64,000 bases of DNA from Symplocastrum torsivum CPER-KK1. GTDB taxonomy: Bacteria; Cyanobacteriota; Cyanobacteriia; Cyanobacteriales; Coleofasciculaceae. The notes below the pieces were generated by a model. The model was given only the letters and a program-made list of their open reading frames with translations, had not been told where the DNA came from and ran no database searches. The stretch lies in the NCBI GenBank assembly GCA_019358875.1, contig JAHHIF010000011.1, positions 1 through 64,000 of the forward strand, in the 5' to 3' direction. This document shows positions 1 to 8,401 of the stretch, one piece after another; position 1 is the stretch's first letter; each line of letters opens with the position of its first letter. A program made the translations under genes and the position numbers.

Positions 1-93
1 AAGCAGAAGATTCTTGATTTTATTAACTACTTCAACCGCACTCTGGCTAAACCTTTTGTCTGGAAATTTAAAGGGTTTCCCGAACCTGCTTAA
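1..93 (+). CDS. C-terminal end of an IS630-family transposase (partial, cut by window start)
   Basis: The first 30 codons are open in frame 1 and end in TAA. The peptide contains ILDFINYFNRTLAKPF followed by W-K-F-K-G, which matches the conserved end of IS630/Tc1-mariner-type transposases (F-I-x-Y-F-N-x-T-x-A-K-P-F-x-W-x-x-x-G). The catalytic DDE core would lie upstream, outside the window, so intactness cannot be judged. Nothing in the next 127 bases resembles the inverted repeats of the MITE-like element found further on. The family call rests on this short motif only. Confidence 0.6.
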   Translation, partial: KQKILDFINYFNRTLAKPFVWKFKGFPEPA

Positions 94-241
94 GCTGGTC
101 ACTTATTTCTGCCAATATGGTCTAGTATTCCGTTCATTAAGACTGAATATTTACAAGCCGCTCTTTTTAGCTAGAGCAGGTACACACTGAAAGCTGGTCT
201 CAGCTTTAGGCACTAACTAATTGTCTCGCCCCAAAACACTC

Positions 242-1192
242 ATGGCAAAAGAACTGGCAATTTCTACTCACGGACTCACTAAGCAGTTTGATCGTCATAT
301 CGCTGTCAATGACGTTGATTTACAGGTAGAGGCGGGTACCGTTTACGGATTGATTGGCCCAAACGGTGCAGGTAAAACCTCTTTGATTCGGATGTTGGCG
401 GCAGCGGAGGAACCAACAACTGGAGAGATCTATATTAATGGCGATCGCCTTTTACGGGATGATAGCAATCCAACCCTGAAGCGGCGCTTGGGTTATCTCC
501 CTGATGACTACCCACTTTATGATGACTTAACCGTCTGGGACTACCTGGATTATTTTGGGCGACTCTACTGCTTACGGCACAAGCAACGCCGCCAACGCCT
601 ACACGAAGTCTTGGAACTGGTACAACTCACGAATAAGCGCAACAGCATGATTTCTACTCTCTCACGAGGGATGAAACAGCGCCTTAGCCTTGCTCGCACG
701 ATTATTCATGAGCCAATTCTGCTGCTGTTGGACGAACCCGTGTCTGGACTTGACCCGATCGCACGGATGCAGTTTCGTGAAATTATTAAGACGTTGCAAG
801 AAGCGGGGATGACGATTTTGATTTCGTCACACGTCCTCAGCGATTTAGCTGAACTCTGTACGGCTGTAGGCATTATGGAACTCGGCTATTTAGTAGAAAG
901 TGCCTCGTTAGATGAGTTGTATCAGCGTCTCGGTCGTCAGCAAATTTTCTTGTCAGCACTAGGTAAGCTAGATGCTCTGCAAGCGGAACTCAAAAAGCAT
1001 CCCTTAGTCGAAAACTGTGAGAGATTACCAGAAGCGGGGCGTGTGCGAATTGACTTTAAAGGAGGTCAGGAGGATTGTGCTAGATTATTGCGATCACTTG
1101 TTGCTGCCGGGATTCCTCTAACAGAGTTCCATTGCACCCAGGAAGACTTGGAAACAATTTTTCTCAAGCTGGGTCATCAGCAGGCATCTTGA
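242..1192 (+). CDS. ABC transporter ATP-binding protein (ABC-2 type exporter)
   Basis: ATP-hydrolysing subunit of an ABC exporter acting at the inner face of the cytoplasmic membrane. Counting from an in-frame TTG at 221, Walker A GPNGAGKT is at residues 46-53, the signature LSRGMKQ at 147-153 and Walker B ILLLLDEP at 166-173; a switch His follows in ISSHVLSD. About 90 further C-terminal residues are typical of drug/polysaccharide-type (CcmA/DrrA) ATPases. The ATG at 242 is preferred over the TTG at 221; neither has a clear ribosome binding site. The permease 144 bases downstream on the same strand is the likely partner. The substrate cannot be deduced. Confidence 0.9.
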   Translation: MAKELAISTHGLTKQFDRHIAVNDVDLQVEAGTVYGLIGPNGAGKTSLIRMLAAAEEPTTGEIYINGDRLLRDDSNPTLKRRLGYLPDDYPLYDDLTVWDYLDYFGRLYCLRHKQRRQRLHEVLELVQLTNKRNSMISTLSRGMKQRLSLARTIIHEPILLLLDEPVSGLDPIARMQFREIIKTLQEAGMTILISSHVLSDLAELCTAVGIMELGYLVESASLDELYQRLGRQQIFLSALGKLDALQAELKKHPLVENCERLPEAGRVRIDFKGGQEDCARLLRSLVAAGIPLTEFHCTQEDLETIFLKLGHQQAS

Positions 1193-1266
1193 TGTATTGG
1201 ATCAGGCAACCTTACCTGCTCAAAATTTTGAGTTATGCCCGGAACCGTAAGCGTGTCCTCTTGTGA
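1192..1266 (+). CDS. possible 24-residue peptide coupled to the ABC ATPase gene
   Basis: An ATG overlaps the TGA of the ABC ATPase gene (TGATG arrangement, suggesting translational coupling) and opens a 24-codon frame rich in aromatic and basic residues (begins MYWIRQPYLLK, ends RNRKRVLL). It stops at 1264-1266, 70 bases before the permease start. It could be a vestige of an older permease N-terminus, a leader peptide, or chance. The only support is the start/stop overlap and the composition. Confidence 0.2.
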   Translation: MYWIRQPYLLKILSYARNRKRVLL

Positions 1267-1336
1267 TTTTGAGGCAACTCCTAACTTATTCAGGTTCAAA
1301 GCTAGTATCGCTTCTACATACGGAGACTAAAAATAC

Positions 1337-3040
1337 ATGGTTGTGAATTTTGTTAACCAAGTGGGTGAGTGGAATCCCCAATGGTTTAGAGAACTCAAAG
1401 GACGGCTCAAGCCTCGCAACATCCTGATTGCTGTCGCAATGTCCCTCTTGGGTCAACTACTATTGCTGATGGTGTTCTCAGCTCAGCTACCCGTTGCTAA
1501 TGGTAAAAATGTAGTTCAAAACCGCTTCTGCACTAACGTCGCCCGAGAGTATGCTGCTCCTACCTGCGTTGCTGACGGTTTGGGTGGTTTTGTGATTAAC
1601 TGGTCGCTGTGGTGGACAGACGTATTTGCCTCACTAAGTATCACCGCTATCTTTGCCTTACTAGTGGTCGGCACTTATATGCTAATCAGTGACCTCTCGA
1701 AAGAAGAACAACGAGGTACGCTGAACTTTCTGCGTCTTGCCCCTCAGTCTAGTCGCAGCATCTTAACAGGCAAGCTTCTGGGAGTACCGATTCTGCTCTA
1801 TTTGGTGAGTGGTTTAGCTTTGCCGTTACATTTTGTCGCTGGGTTGTTGGGTCAAATTCCTCTCACTCAGGTTTTATCATTTTACGGTGTCCTGGCGGCT
1901 AGTTGCTTGTTGTTTTACAGTGCAGCCCTGCTATTTGGTTTAGTGGGTACCTGGTTAGGAGGTTTCCAAGCTTGGTTAGGTAGTGGTGTCTTGCTGCTGT
2001 TCGTGTTTGGCATGGCTAGGGTTGGTGGCAATGTCGTCATACACAACCCATTAGACTGGCTGAATCTATTTAATCCCACAATATTGGTACCGTACCTGAT
2101 TGATTCCTATTCTCTAGATGCTGCTAATAGCTCCCCTACTGGAGGGTTCAGAGAACTACAGATGTTTCATCTGCCAATTGGGGCGAGTTTTTGGAGTCTG
2201 GCAGCTTGTATGGTACTCAACTACGGGTTGTGGACGTTCTGGGTGTGGCAAGCACTTAAACGTTGCTTCCATAACCCCAGCGCTACTCTTTTGGGTAAAC
2301 AACAAAGCTACTGGCTGACGGCTTGCTTTGAAGTCGTGCTGCTTGGATTTGCTCTGAATCCTCAAATTTCAGAATGGAGACCACTTTCAAAAGGTCTATT
2401 TGATAATTATCAAATGGTGCTGGTATTCAACCTGCTGCTGTTTTTAGGTCTAATTGCAGCGCTAAGTCCACACCGTCAAGCGATGCAGGATTGGGTACGT
2501 TACCGCCATCAAAAGCGTTCTTCCCGCAAAGGAGGCATTGTTGCTGATTTAGTTTGGGGTGAAAAAAGCCCTGCTATCTTCAGTGTGATGTTGAATTTAT
2601 TGATCGCTTCTGTAAGTTTGCTTGCTTGGATGGCGCTATGGCCGATTAATGAGTACAAGACTTTAGCAATTTGGGGGCTGCTGGTAACAGTGACTCTAAT
2701 CTCCGTCTACGCTGCCCTTGCTCAAGTCATGCTGTTCATGAAAACACCGAAGCGGGCACCTTTAGCCGCGACAAGCGTCGCTAGCTTAATCGTCCTACCA
2801 CCAATAGTTTTCAGCCTACTAGCAATGACACCAACCACAAACCCTGGTATGTGGATGTTTTCCGCTGTCCCTTGGATCGGTTTGGAGACTGTTAGTGGAA
2901 TCAGTGTCTTTCTAGCAGTCATCGGTCAGTCGCTAATGCTGGGGCTTTTGAGTCTACAGCTAACACGACAGCTACAAAAAGCAGGTGAATCTACAACGAA
3001 AGCCTTACTCTCCGGACGTTCTCCACTGGCACTTAAGTAA
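1337..3040 (+). CDS. ABC transporter permease, ABC-2 type, 567 residues
   Basis: Integral membrane partner of the preceding ATPase. After a cytoplasmic N-terminus containing NPQWFRELKGRLKPRN come about twelve hydrophobic segments: one near residues 30-50, a periplasmic loop with two Cys, then clusters near 95-115, 150-240, 285-310, 325-345, 360-380, 415-465 and 480-545. This is twice the usual six of an ABC-2 permease, so the polypeptide may act as a fused dimer. The motif LSKEEQRGTLNFLRLAPQS resembles the coupling region of ABC-2 permeases. An AGGAG-like GGAGAC lies 10 bases before the ATG. A strong terminator follows at 3102. The pairing with the ATPase is inferred from adjacency. Confidence 0.85.
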   Translation: MVVNFVNQVGEWNPQWFRELKGRLKPRNILIAVAMSLLGQLLLLMVFSAQLPVANGKNVVQNRFCTNVAREYAAPTCVADGLGGFVINWSLWWTDVFASLSITAIFALLVVGTYMLISDLSKEEQRGTLNFLRLAPQSSRSILTGKLLGVPILLYLVSGLALPLHFVAGLLGQIPLTQVLSFYGVLAASCLLFYSAALLFGLVGTWLGGFQAWLGSGVLLLFVFGMARVGGNVVIHNPLDWLNLFNPTILVPYLIDSYSLDAANSSPTGGFRELQMFHLPIGASFWSLAACMVLNYGLWTFWVWQALKRCFHNPSATLLGKQQSYWLTACFEVVLLGFALNPQISEWRPLSKGLFDNYQMVLVFNLLLFLGLIAALSPHRQAMQDWVRYRHQKRSSRKGGIVADLVWGEKSPAIFSVMLNLLIASVSLLAWMALWPINEYKTLAIWGLLVTVTLISVYAALAQVMLFMKTPKRAPLAATSVASLIVLPPIVFSLLAMTPTTNPGMWMFSAVPWIGLETVSGISVFLAVIGQSLMLGLLSLQLTRQLQKAGESTTKALLSGRSPLALK

Positions 3041-3101
3041 AAAGAGTTTGTGCGTTCCAGGTAACTCTTCTTGCTCTTGGTAACTTGATCTCTAACCTCC
3101 T

Positions 3102-3133
3102 ACCGCCCATTTTGAGCTATGGGCGGTTTTTTA
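3102..3133 (+). terminator. Rho-independent terminator of the ABC transporter genes
   Basis: A perfect 9-bp stem (ACCGCCCAT / ATGGGCGGT) with an 8-base loop is followed directly by a run of T. It lies 62 bases past the permease stop codon and is correctly oriented for it. Confidence 0.85.
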
Positions 3134-3194
3134 TATAGCAGTAGCGACGAATGTTATTCTCTTCCTAATTCCACATCATCAGAACGTGAAACTG

Positions 3195-3315
3195 TATAGA
3201 ACCCATTTGACATCTTTTGCTGGGGTGCTTGGCTTTGAAGTAAGCCGTTACTTTGCGATCAATGATAGAGCCTGCTTAACAAGACTGTTTTTTGCAAGAA
3301 CAGGGATAAAACCAG
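3195..3315 (+). mobile_element. truncated copy of a MITE-like element
   Basis: These 121 bases match 4267-4387 with a single mismatch (GCCTGC against GCTTGC). The copy starts with the same TATAGAACCCATTTGA terminus but lacks the other inverted end: similarity stops abruptly at ATAAAACCAG. It is therefore a left-end fragment of the element described at 4267. The short reading frame that runs through both copies is part of the repeat and I do not treat it as a gene. Confidence 0.75.
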
Positions 3316-3874
3316 GTGACTTCTCTTCGGCATGGACATCCCAAGGAATCCGCCGCCGCCGCGACCCGTGGTGACTAAACCTCTCTTGTGGTGACTAGCA
3401 TTTGACCGGAAGGGCGATCGCGACCACGAAGCTCCCGACGACTCTCTTCCACATGGACAACCCTACATCAGTGACCGCTGTCTTCAGGACAGTCCTGTTT
3501 GTCCTGGACAACTGGCTCAAGGATTGGCGATCGCTTCCTGACCCCTTGAAAATGACCTACAAGCAATTGACCTTGGTGTTCCTGCCTACCCCTTCCCGTG
3601 GCTCTCGTAGGTTGCTAGAACAGAATCCGGAAACTTCTCAACGTCTCCCTCTATCAGGTTTCTGCGATGCGATCTGCTTTGCAGCAACGCTTCGCGATCG
3701 CTTTCAGCCTCTACTCATCCCTACTCAATCTTCCAATTAGGCGTATAACCAGAAGTAACTTGGCTATACATTTGCAAGACCGATGCAGAAATACGTCTTG
3801 AGAGTTTTGCGATCGCCCATAGCGCTCTTGTAAAATCATTTTCAATTGTTGAGAATTCGCCCAGGAAAAAGTTT
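3316..3874. other. non-coding or decayed stretch with HIP1-rich repeat sequence
   Basis: About 560 bases without a convincing gene. A plus-strand frame (3402-3740) is open but has no family resemblance, and other frames show protein-like fragments broken by stops, which fits a decayed gene as well as chance. Several HIP1 octamers occur. The stretch around 3664-3701 (GCGATGCGATCTGC and TTCGCGATCGC) resembles the CAACGCTTCGCGATCGC-type dispersed repeats of cyanobacteria. No terminator or promoter stands out. Confidence 0.4.
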
Positions 3875-4219
3875 ATGACAGATATGTCCGGTCAAGACCC
3901 CTCGGAAATCATAATGGCAACGGTTGATGAAGAACGAAAAGGCGCAACTTTCAACGGTACGGTCATCCTTGGTATAGCTCCTGAGGCTGGGGAAGTCCTT
4001 TTCTTTAGAGACTTTTTAATTGAAGATTATAAAGGCGAACTTACCGCTTATCTGGCAACAGATGGCGATATAACGAAAAGCATTGATTTAGGCGAACTCG
4101 ATCATAAAAGTCCCAGTTTTGGGCTGCCAATTCCGCTGGGAACGGATACCTCACCCTACAATACAGTCGTGTTGAGCGACAAAAAAAGCAAGAAAAAAAT
4201 CCTGACGATCAATCTATAA
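3875..4219 (+). CDS. small DM13-like domain protein (hypothetical)
   Basis: A 114-residue acidic protein without signal peptide or membrane segment. Residues about 24-112 follow the pattern of DM13 domains: an N-terminal G-T-V strand, LFFRDFLIEDYKGELTAYL with the L-F-x-D-F and L-x-x-Y-L elements, a D-x-G-D segment followed by DLGEL, and a late YNTVVL strand. DM13 domains have been proposed to bind haem or act in redox reactions; no Cys is present here, so that role is doubtful. An AGGAAAAAG lies before the ATG at 3875. The gene is isolated between two copies of the MITE-like element. The domain call is by eye and tentative. Confidence 0.6.
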   Translation: MTDMSGQDPSEIIMATVDEERKGATFNGTVILGIAPEAGEVLFFRDFLIEDYKGELTAYLATDGDITKSIDLGELDHKSPSFGLPIPLGTDTSPYNTVVLSDKKSKKKILTINL

Positions 4220-4266
4220 AATTTGTAACTTAGCTCGTAGTTCAGCCAAATTCGATTGCCCTCTTG

Positions 4267-4437
4267 TATAGAACCCATTTGACATCTTTTGCTGGGGTGC
4301 TTGGCTTTGAAGTAAGCCGTTACTTTGCGATCAATGATAGAGCTTGCTTAACAAGACTGTTTTTTGCAAGAACAGGGATAAAACCAGCTAGCTGCAAGGC
4401 TTTTAGTTTCAGGAATAGATCTCAAATGGGTTCTATA
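4267..4437 (+). mobile_element. MITE-like element with 16-bp terminal inverted repeats
   Basis: The element starts TATAGAACCCATTTGA (4267-4282) and ends with its exact reverse complement TCAAATGGGTTCTATA (4422-4437); adding the next bases inward, 19 of 20 positions match. It is 171 bases long and has no transposase frame. Both ends carry TA, compatible with the TA target preference of IS630/Tc1-mariner elements. A second, truncated copy lies at 3195. The parent transposon is not visible here: the IS630-type tail at the window start does not carry these ends. Confidence 0.8.
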
Positions 4438-4530
4438 GAAGGTTGCGGCTGTTTTAGAGCGCGATCGCCTTCAATCCTTTTAGAAGTTATTCCTCAAGTA
4501 TTGCCTATTTTTCAGATTAGCCATAGGACT

Positions 4531-5265
4531 TTATCTTCCGGCACAACATACTGTTTGCACCTCTCTACTTTTAGGTAAATCATAAGGGCGATCGCGTAAT
4601 TCAAGAACGTGAGAGAGCTTGGCGAATCCAGCGCTAATATCAAATAAGGAGAAATTCAATGAGTGAAAAAAGGCAGTATCAAGAATTAAGCTAAGCTGGC
4701 AACAATACTTTTCATGAGCGCCACCTAATCCACTCTTTTCTCGCAGTTGCTCTCTTGCTTTAAAAACTTTTTGTAACCAAACGAGTTTTTGCAGCATCAA
4801 CTCTAAAGCCACTCCAGATACACTCAATCCAGTCATTTCTTGCATCGGTAGTGGCACATTTTGGTCAAATTTAAATAGAGCATCGTTCGCTTCACATAAG
4901 GGACATAGTTCTTGCACAACTTGCATTTGAAATAGGTGTTCGAGTTGTGCCATTTGCAGAACACCTTGATTTTTTAGATATAAACCTAGTGGTTGATTGG
5001 GAGGAGAAAACTGAGCTAGTTTAGTAACGGCTCGGTTACTCACCCACTGGTATTGAGTAATCAGTGAAACTAATCCGTTGTGATTTAACTGGTTAGCTGC
5101 TGCAACAAGGTTCCCTTGAGATACCCAGATGTAATGAAATGATATCAGTGTCGTTGGGGATTCCGGCAATGTACGAAGTGTTAGTAAACCCGTTTTCTTC
5201 CCGTTCTCAAGAAACTGAAAAATTTCTTGTAAGGAAAAGTCTGAGAGTGAACCTGTAATTGACAT
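4531..5265 (-). CDS. PATAN/DUF4388 domain protein
   Basis: The N-terminus MSITGSLSDFSLQEIFQFLE, followed by GKKTGLLTL, is the hallmark of the DUF4388 (PATAN) domain found in cyanobacterial regulators of phototaxis and type IV pilus function. Residues 1 to about 140 form that domain; the rest is helical without a second recognised domain. The ATG at 5265 is chosen because family members start there; an in-frame extension to 5304 adds 13 unrelated residues. The C-terminus (RSREVQ-like, ending VCCAGR) does not look conserved and may have been altered near the adjacent MITE-like element, which ends 93 bases beyond the stop. No receiver domain is attached. Confidence 0.8.
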   Translation of the reverse strand: MSITGSLSDFSLQEIFQFLENGKKTGLLTLRTLPESPTTLISFHYIWVSQGNLVAAANQLNHNGLVSLITQYQWVSNRAVTKLAQFSPPNQPLGLYLKNQGVLQMAQLEHLFQMQVVQELCPLCEANDALFKFDQNVPLPMQEMTGLSVSGVALELMLQKLVWLQKVFKAREQLREKSGLGGAHEKYCCQLSLILDTAFFHSLNFSLFDISAGFAKLSHVLELRDRPYDLPKSREVQTVCCAGR

Positions 5266-5572
5266 GGTGATACTTTCGTCTTGAAATTGTTGCGTAAGTC
5301 TCAAGCTACAGAGTGTCTTCTTGGAGCGAAATTGAGAAGCAGGAATAAATAGTTTAAGTAGATGTAAAGCTTGTAGACTTTTAGCCTTATGTAAGACGAA
5401 GGTTGGCTAAAGCCACAGCTACAGGCAATTGGGGGCTTGAGTTGGAAGCGGTAAGGAAAAAGCGATCGCTTTTCCTCTAACCGATTCAAAATTTACCAAA
5501 AGCATTATCTCATTGAGCAACGCCTTGCAAGGATTTGCTACAGAATGTTTGCATAATGAGAGTGAAGAGTAG

Positions 5573-5679
5573 CTATAAGCGGTTTCCTAGAGAGACGAGG
5601 TGCAGCAGGAGGTGTGTGAAACAAGAGCAGAGCGAGGAAAACCAAAAAGCTGATAGCTGATAGCTGACGGCTTTCTGCT
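5573..5679 (+). repeat. dispersed intergenic repeat, copy 1
   Basis: This stretch is the inverted copy of 46941-47045. Both begin CTATAAGCGGTTT, share GTGAAAC, GAGCAAGGAAAA-like and AAAAAGCTGATAGCTGATAG segments, and end in GCTGACGGCTTT[C/T]TGCT; a 31-base core is identical. It is located downstream of the EcsC-domain gene on the minus strand. It has no coding frame and is probably one member of a genome-wide family. Confidence 0.75.
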
Positions 5680-5693
5680 ATAAATTTAGTGAG

Positions 5694-7292
5694 CTATTTT
5701 GCTACCAGTTGTTCTTTCATCGCCTTGAGATCAATCTGGAACTTCTGAGAAATCTTTTCGATGATCTTTGCTTCTTCTGGTGTCGTCGTCCCATCCTGTT
5801 GAACAACTCGCTCACATTGGGCTAAGAGTGGCATAGCAAAATCACGGTTGAGTTGAGCAAGAAGTTGATCCAATGGTGGCGGAGATTTGATGTTCGCTTT
5901 AATCACCGCTAATGAGGCAGGACTAATGTTCAGTGCTTCTAATTCTGGCAAAATGTCTTCCCAGGATTTTTCTGGATTCTCAGCACAGATGACATGAACC
6001 AAAATCTGATCCATGATGATTTGCTGTGCGATCGCACCTTTTAAGTAGTCTTGACTCGCCTCCTTGGAAGCGGCTAAGGTTTCCTCTGTCGCTTCTGAAT
6101 TCAGCCTCGCTTCATAAAAGCGGCAAGCCGCATAACCTACTGTATATAGCATCACTGCATTGGAACTTGCCCCAATCACCGCACCAGCTACAGGCGTATT
6201 TTGTAATAACTCTAAACCTACCTTTATCAGCCTGTTTCCACCCAGAGCTAGACCAAAAACCGTTAAGACTTCACCTTTACGTGCTGGGTCGCGAATGTCA
6301 AGCCCATAAGCGGCTGCAATTTGATACACCATTTCCGCCTGTAGTGCAGAGGTTGCGGTTAAATCAACAACAAACAAGGCAGCGGCTGCCCCTGGCACCA
6401 AACTCGTGAACAATCCGCTACTTCCGGCATAAATCGCTTTCTCCACCATAAAGCGGTGCGCGAGTTGTCTTGGCGTTTCATTGGGATACTTTTGCTTCAG
6501 CTTCTTAACCGCTGTCTCCGCTTTCATCAAATCAACCTGATCGACGACTTTTCGCAGAATCGGAGTACCCGCGACAAATTCTGTGATTTGGCTGAGGACT
6601 TGGTAACTGTGCTTTGCTGCACTTCCGCCCACTCCTACTGCTGTTTTGACAGCAGCTTTACTTGCTTGGGACGCATTATTGCCAATTGCCCCACCAACAC
6701 CTGCGATCGCACCTCCTACTCCCGATGCTGTCTCCACTACCGCTTTTCCGGTGTGAAAGACAGTATCACTGACTGCCTTACCTACGCCAGTCGCGGTATC
6801 GACCAATACCTTGCCTGTCCCCAACGTTGTATTACCAACAACCTCACCTACACCTGCGGCTGTCTCCACCACCGCTTTCCCCGCCTGAGATGTGGTGTGG
6901 CTAATAGATTCACCAATCCCGCCAATCATTTTGGCAAAGGAGAAAAATGAAAATGGTTCTTCGGTTGAAGATTTACCCTTATTCAGCGACGCTGAGACAT
7001 CAACTACTACAAAGGTTTGATGCCAATCTGGAATATCATCGCCCGGTTGACGCCCATACACATTCACTGTCTCGACTCGTTCCAGTTGTAAGCGGGTAAT
7101 TACGTCACGGATCAGGGCGACTGTCTCCTTTTTATTGGGAGTTTCGACGGCTTCAACGATGATATTCAAGCCATCGTTTTTGATAGCCGCTTTCGCCGTC
7201 GCGCCTTTAGGTTCCAAAGAGCGATTGAGTAAAGTTGCGATCGCATTAGTATCTCCTCGTTTAGCAAGTTCCTCAAGAGTAGGCTGTGACAT
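5694..7292 (-). CDS. EcsC-domain protein with glycine-rich amphipathic repeats
   Basis: About 532 residues from the ATG at 7292 (MSQPTLEELAKRGDTNAIA). Residues 1-110 form a domain seen at the N-terminus of several cyanobacterial proteins (MSQPTLEELAKRGD, then a VNVYGRQPGDD-type segment). Residues about 130-240 hold degenerate 11-mer repeats of the type TGKAVVETAAGVG, apolipophorin/LEA-like and probably amphipathic. Residues about 260-430 match EcsC (SLVPGAAAALFVVDLTATS and ALGGNRLIKVGLELL). The last 60 residues are helical (TTPEEAKIIEKISQKF), resembling a TerB-like tail. EcsC domains are membrane-associated; the function is unknown. An upstream in-frame extension to 7391 lacks family similarity. 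Confidence 0.8.
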   Translation of the reverse strand: MSQPTLEELAKRGDTNAIATLLNRSLEPKGATAKAAIKNDGLNIIVEAVETPNKKETVALIRDVITRLQLERVETVNVYGRQPGDDIPDWHQTFVVVDVSASLNKGKSSTEEPFSFFSFAKMIGGIGESISHTTSQAGKAVVETAAGVGEVVGNTTLGTGKVLVDTATGVGKAVSDTVFHTGKAVVETASGVGGAIAGVGGAIGNNASQASKAAVKTAVGVGGSAAKHSYQVLSQITEFVAGTPILRKVVDQVDLMKAETAVKKLKQKYPNETPRQLAHRFMVEKAIYAGSSGLFTSLVPGAAAALFVVDLTATSALQAEMVYQIAAAYGLDIRDPARKGEVLTVFGLALGGNRLIKVGLELLQNTPVAGAVIGASSNAVMLYTVGYAACRFYEARLNSEATEETLAASKEASQDYLKGAIAQQIIMDQILVHVICAENPEKSWEDILPELEALNISPASLAVIKANIKSPPPLDQLLAQLNRDFAMPLLAQCERVVQQDGTTTPEEAKIIEKISQKFQIDLKAMKEQLVAK

Positions 7293-7465
7293 AGATAGTG
7301 AGTAATGCGGGAGCAGTGAGGGGTAAGTCCGTATTAGTTGGAAACAAACTACACTATTAGCTCTCTTAAATTGCTCTCTCCACAGGAACAATTTTGTTCT
7401 GGAGGCTTTTGCACTTCACTAAAGGTGTTAGTGGGACTTAGACACAAACTGAGACAAGTTGTTGA

Positions 7466-7510
7466 GCGATCGCATTTTCTACGTTGATGGGAGGATGCGA
7501 TTGCTTTTTT
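7466..7510 (+). terminator. orphan Rho-independent terminator reading rightwards
   Basis: A 10-bp stem with one G-U pair (GCGATCGCAT / ATGCGATTGC) is followed at once by six T. No annotated plus-strand gene precedes it: the neighbouring gene to the left is transcribed leftwards. It may end an unannotated RNA starting within 7293-7465, or antisense transcription, or insulate the fasciclin gene. Confidence 0.55.
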
Positions 7511-7751
7511 CTTTAACTACTCTTTTTAGAGTACAGTTAAATACACAAATTACATTAAGTAATATTAAATAGATTAAAACCTATACGGCGACTAAGGTTG
7601 TAATCGCTTGTCTGCTCTTGGTATTTTTTTTTACTAGGCAACTCAGTACACAACCCAAATCTCAAGTCTTACCCTTTAATTAAACTCCTTTTAAGGTTCA
7701 AAATGCGTATACCTATGTATGATAGATGTCACCGTATTTTTATTGCTCAGA

Positions 7752-7792
7752 GTTGAGTAGCTCAACACAATCCTTAGAAAATAGTTTATAAT
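7752..7792 (+). promoter_or_regulatory. probable promoter of the fasciclin gene with overlapping inverted repeat
   Basis: A perfect TATAAT lies at 7787-7792, 32 bases before the ATG. The expected -35 position holds only a poor match. Immediately there sits a perfect inverted repeat GTTGAG-TAG-CTCAAC (7752-7766), placed where an activator or repressor would act. The assignment is from sequence pattern alone. Confidence 0.4.
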
Positions 7793-7824
7793 TCTTAATA
7801 GACACACGAAACTAGGTTAATTAC

Positions 7825-8226
7825 ATGCCTGATATTGTTGATACTGCTGTTAATGCTGGTTCATTCAGCACCCTAGTTGCTGCTGTCAAAGCTGCTGGTT
7901 TAGTAGACACCCTCAAAGGTGCTGGTCCTTTCACCGTCTTTGCGCCCACTGATGAAGCATTTGCAAAGCTTCCTGATGGCACAGTCGATGCCTTACTCAA
8001 GGACATTCCAAAACTTAAGAAAATCCTGACCTATCACGTTGTTTCAGGTAAAGTAATGGCGGCAGACGTGGTGAAGCTGAAGTCAGCTACTACGGTTGAA
8101 GGTTCAGACGTGAAAATTGACGCTTCCAACGGTGTCAAGGTGAATGATTCTACAGTTACAACGCCGGATGTTGCTACTGATAACGGCGTTATTCACATCA
8201 TTGATACAGTGTTGCTTCCTGCATAA
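7825..8226 (+). CDS. fasciclin (FAS1) domain protein
   Basis: A 133-residue single FAS1 domain: [20 protein letters not shown], the H1 motif [15 protein letters not shown] (residues about 35-49), [14 protein letters not shown], and the C-terminal H2-like [12 protein letters not shown]. This is the usual length of the cytoplasmic-looking cyanobacterial FAS1 proteins (Synechocystis Sll1483/Sll1735-like). No signal peptide is visible although the family is often extracellular or cell-adhesive. It stands alone between a probable promoter and a strong hairpin, so it is probably monocistronic. Confidence 0.93.
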   Translation: MPDIVDTAVNAGSFSTLVAAVKAAGLVDTLKGAGPFTVFAPTDEAFAKLPDGTVDALLKDIPKLKKILTYHVVSGKVMAADVVKLKSATTVEGSDVKIDASNGVKVNDSTVTTPDVATDNGVIHIIDTVLLPA

Positions 8227-8253
8227 GCCAACACTTAAATAGAACACTATCTG

Positions 8254-8285
8254 TGGGGCAGCAACTATATGCAGTTGCTGCCCCA
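8254..8285 (+). terminator. strong hairpin after the fasciclin gene
   Basis: A perfect 13-bp stem (TGGGGCAGCAACT / AGTTGCTGCCCCA) with a 6-base loop, 28 bases past the stop codon. No T tract follows, so it is either a weak terminator or a 3'-end stabilising structure. Confidence 0.55.
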
Positions 8286-8401
8286 TAGTTGTCTAGATAG
8301 GTTTTACTCCCTCCCGGTAATTTTAAGATCGGAACAGAGGAGCAAACACATTTAGGTAATTAAATTTTTGATCACTGAATCTGAGACAACTTAAGAGGTT
8401 T

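Noticed and set aside
3402..3740. 112-codon plus-strand frame in the gap after the ABC genes
   Set aside because: Residues show no family pattern, another frame is equally protein-like but broken, and the DNA contains HIP1-rich repeat sequence.
3186..4578. Two short frames sharing the same first 40 residues, looking like a gene family
   Set aside because: The shared part is the MITE-like element itself; the frames end at unrelated points and have no start signals.
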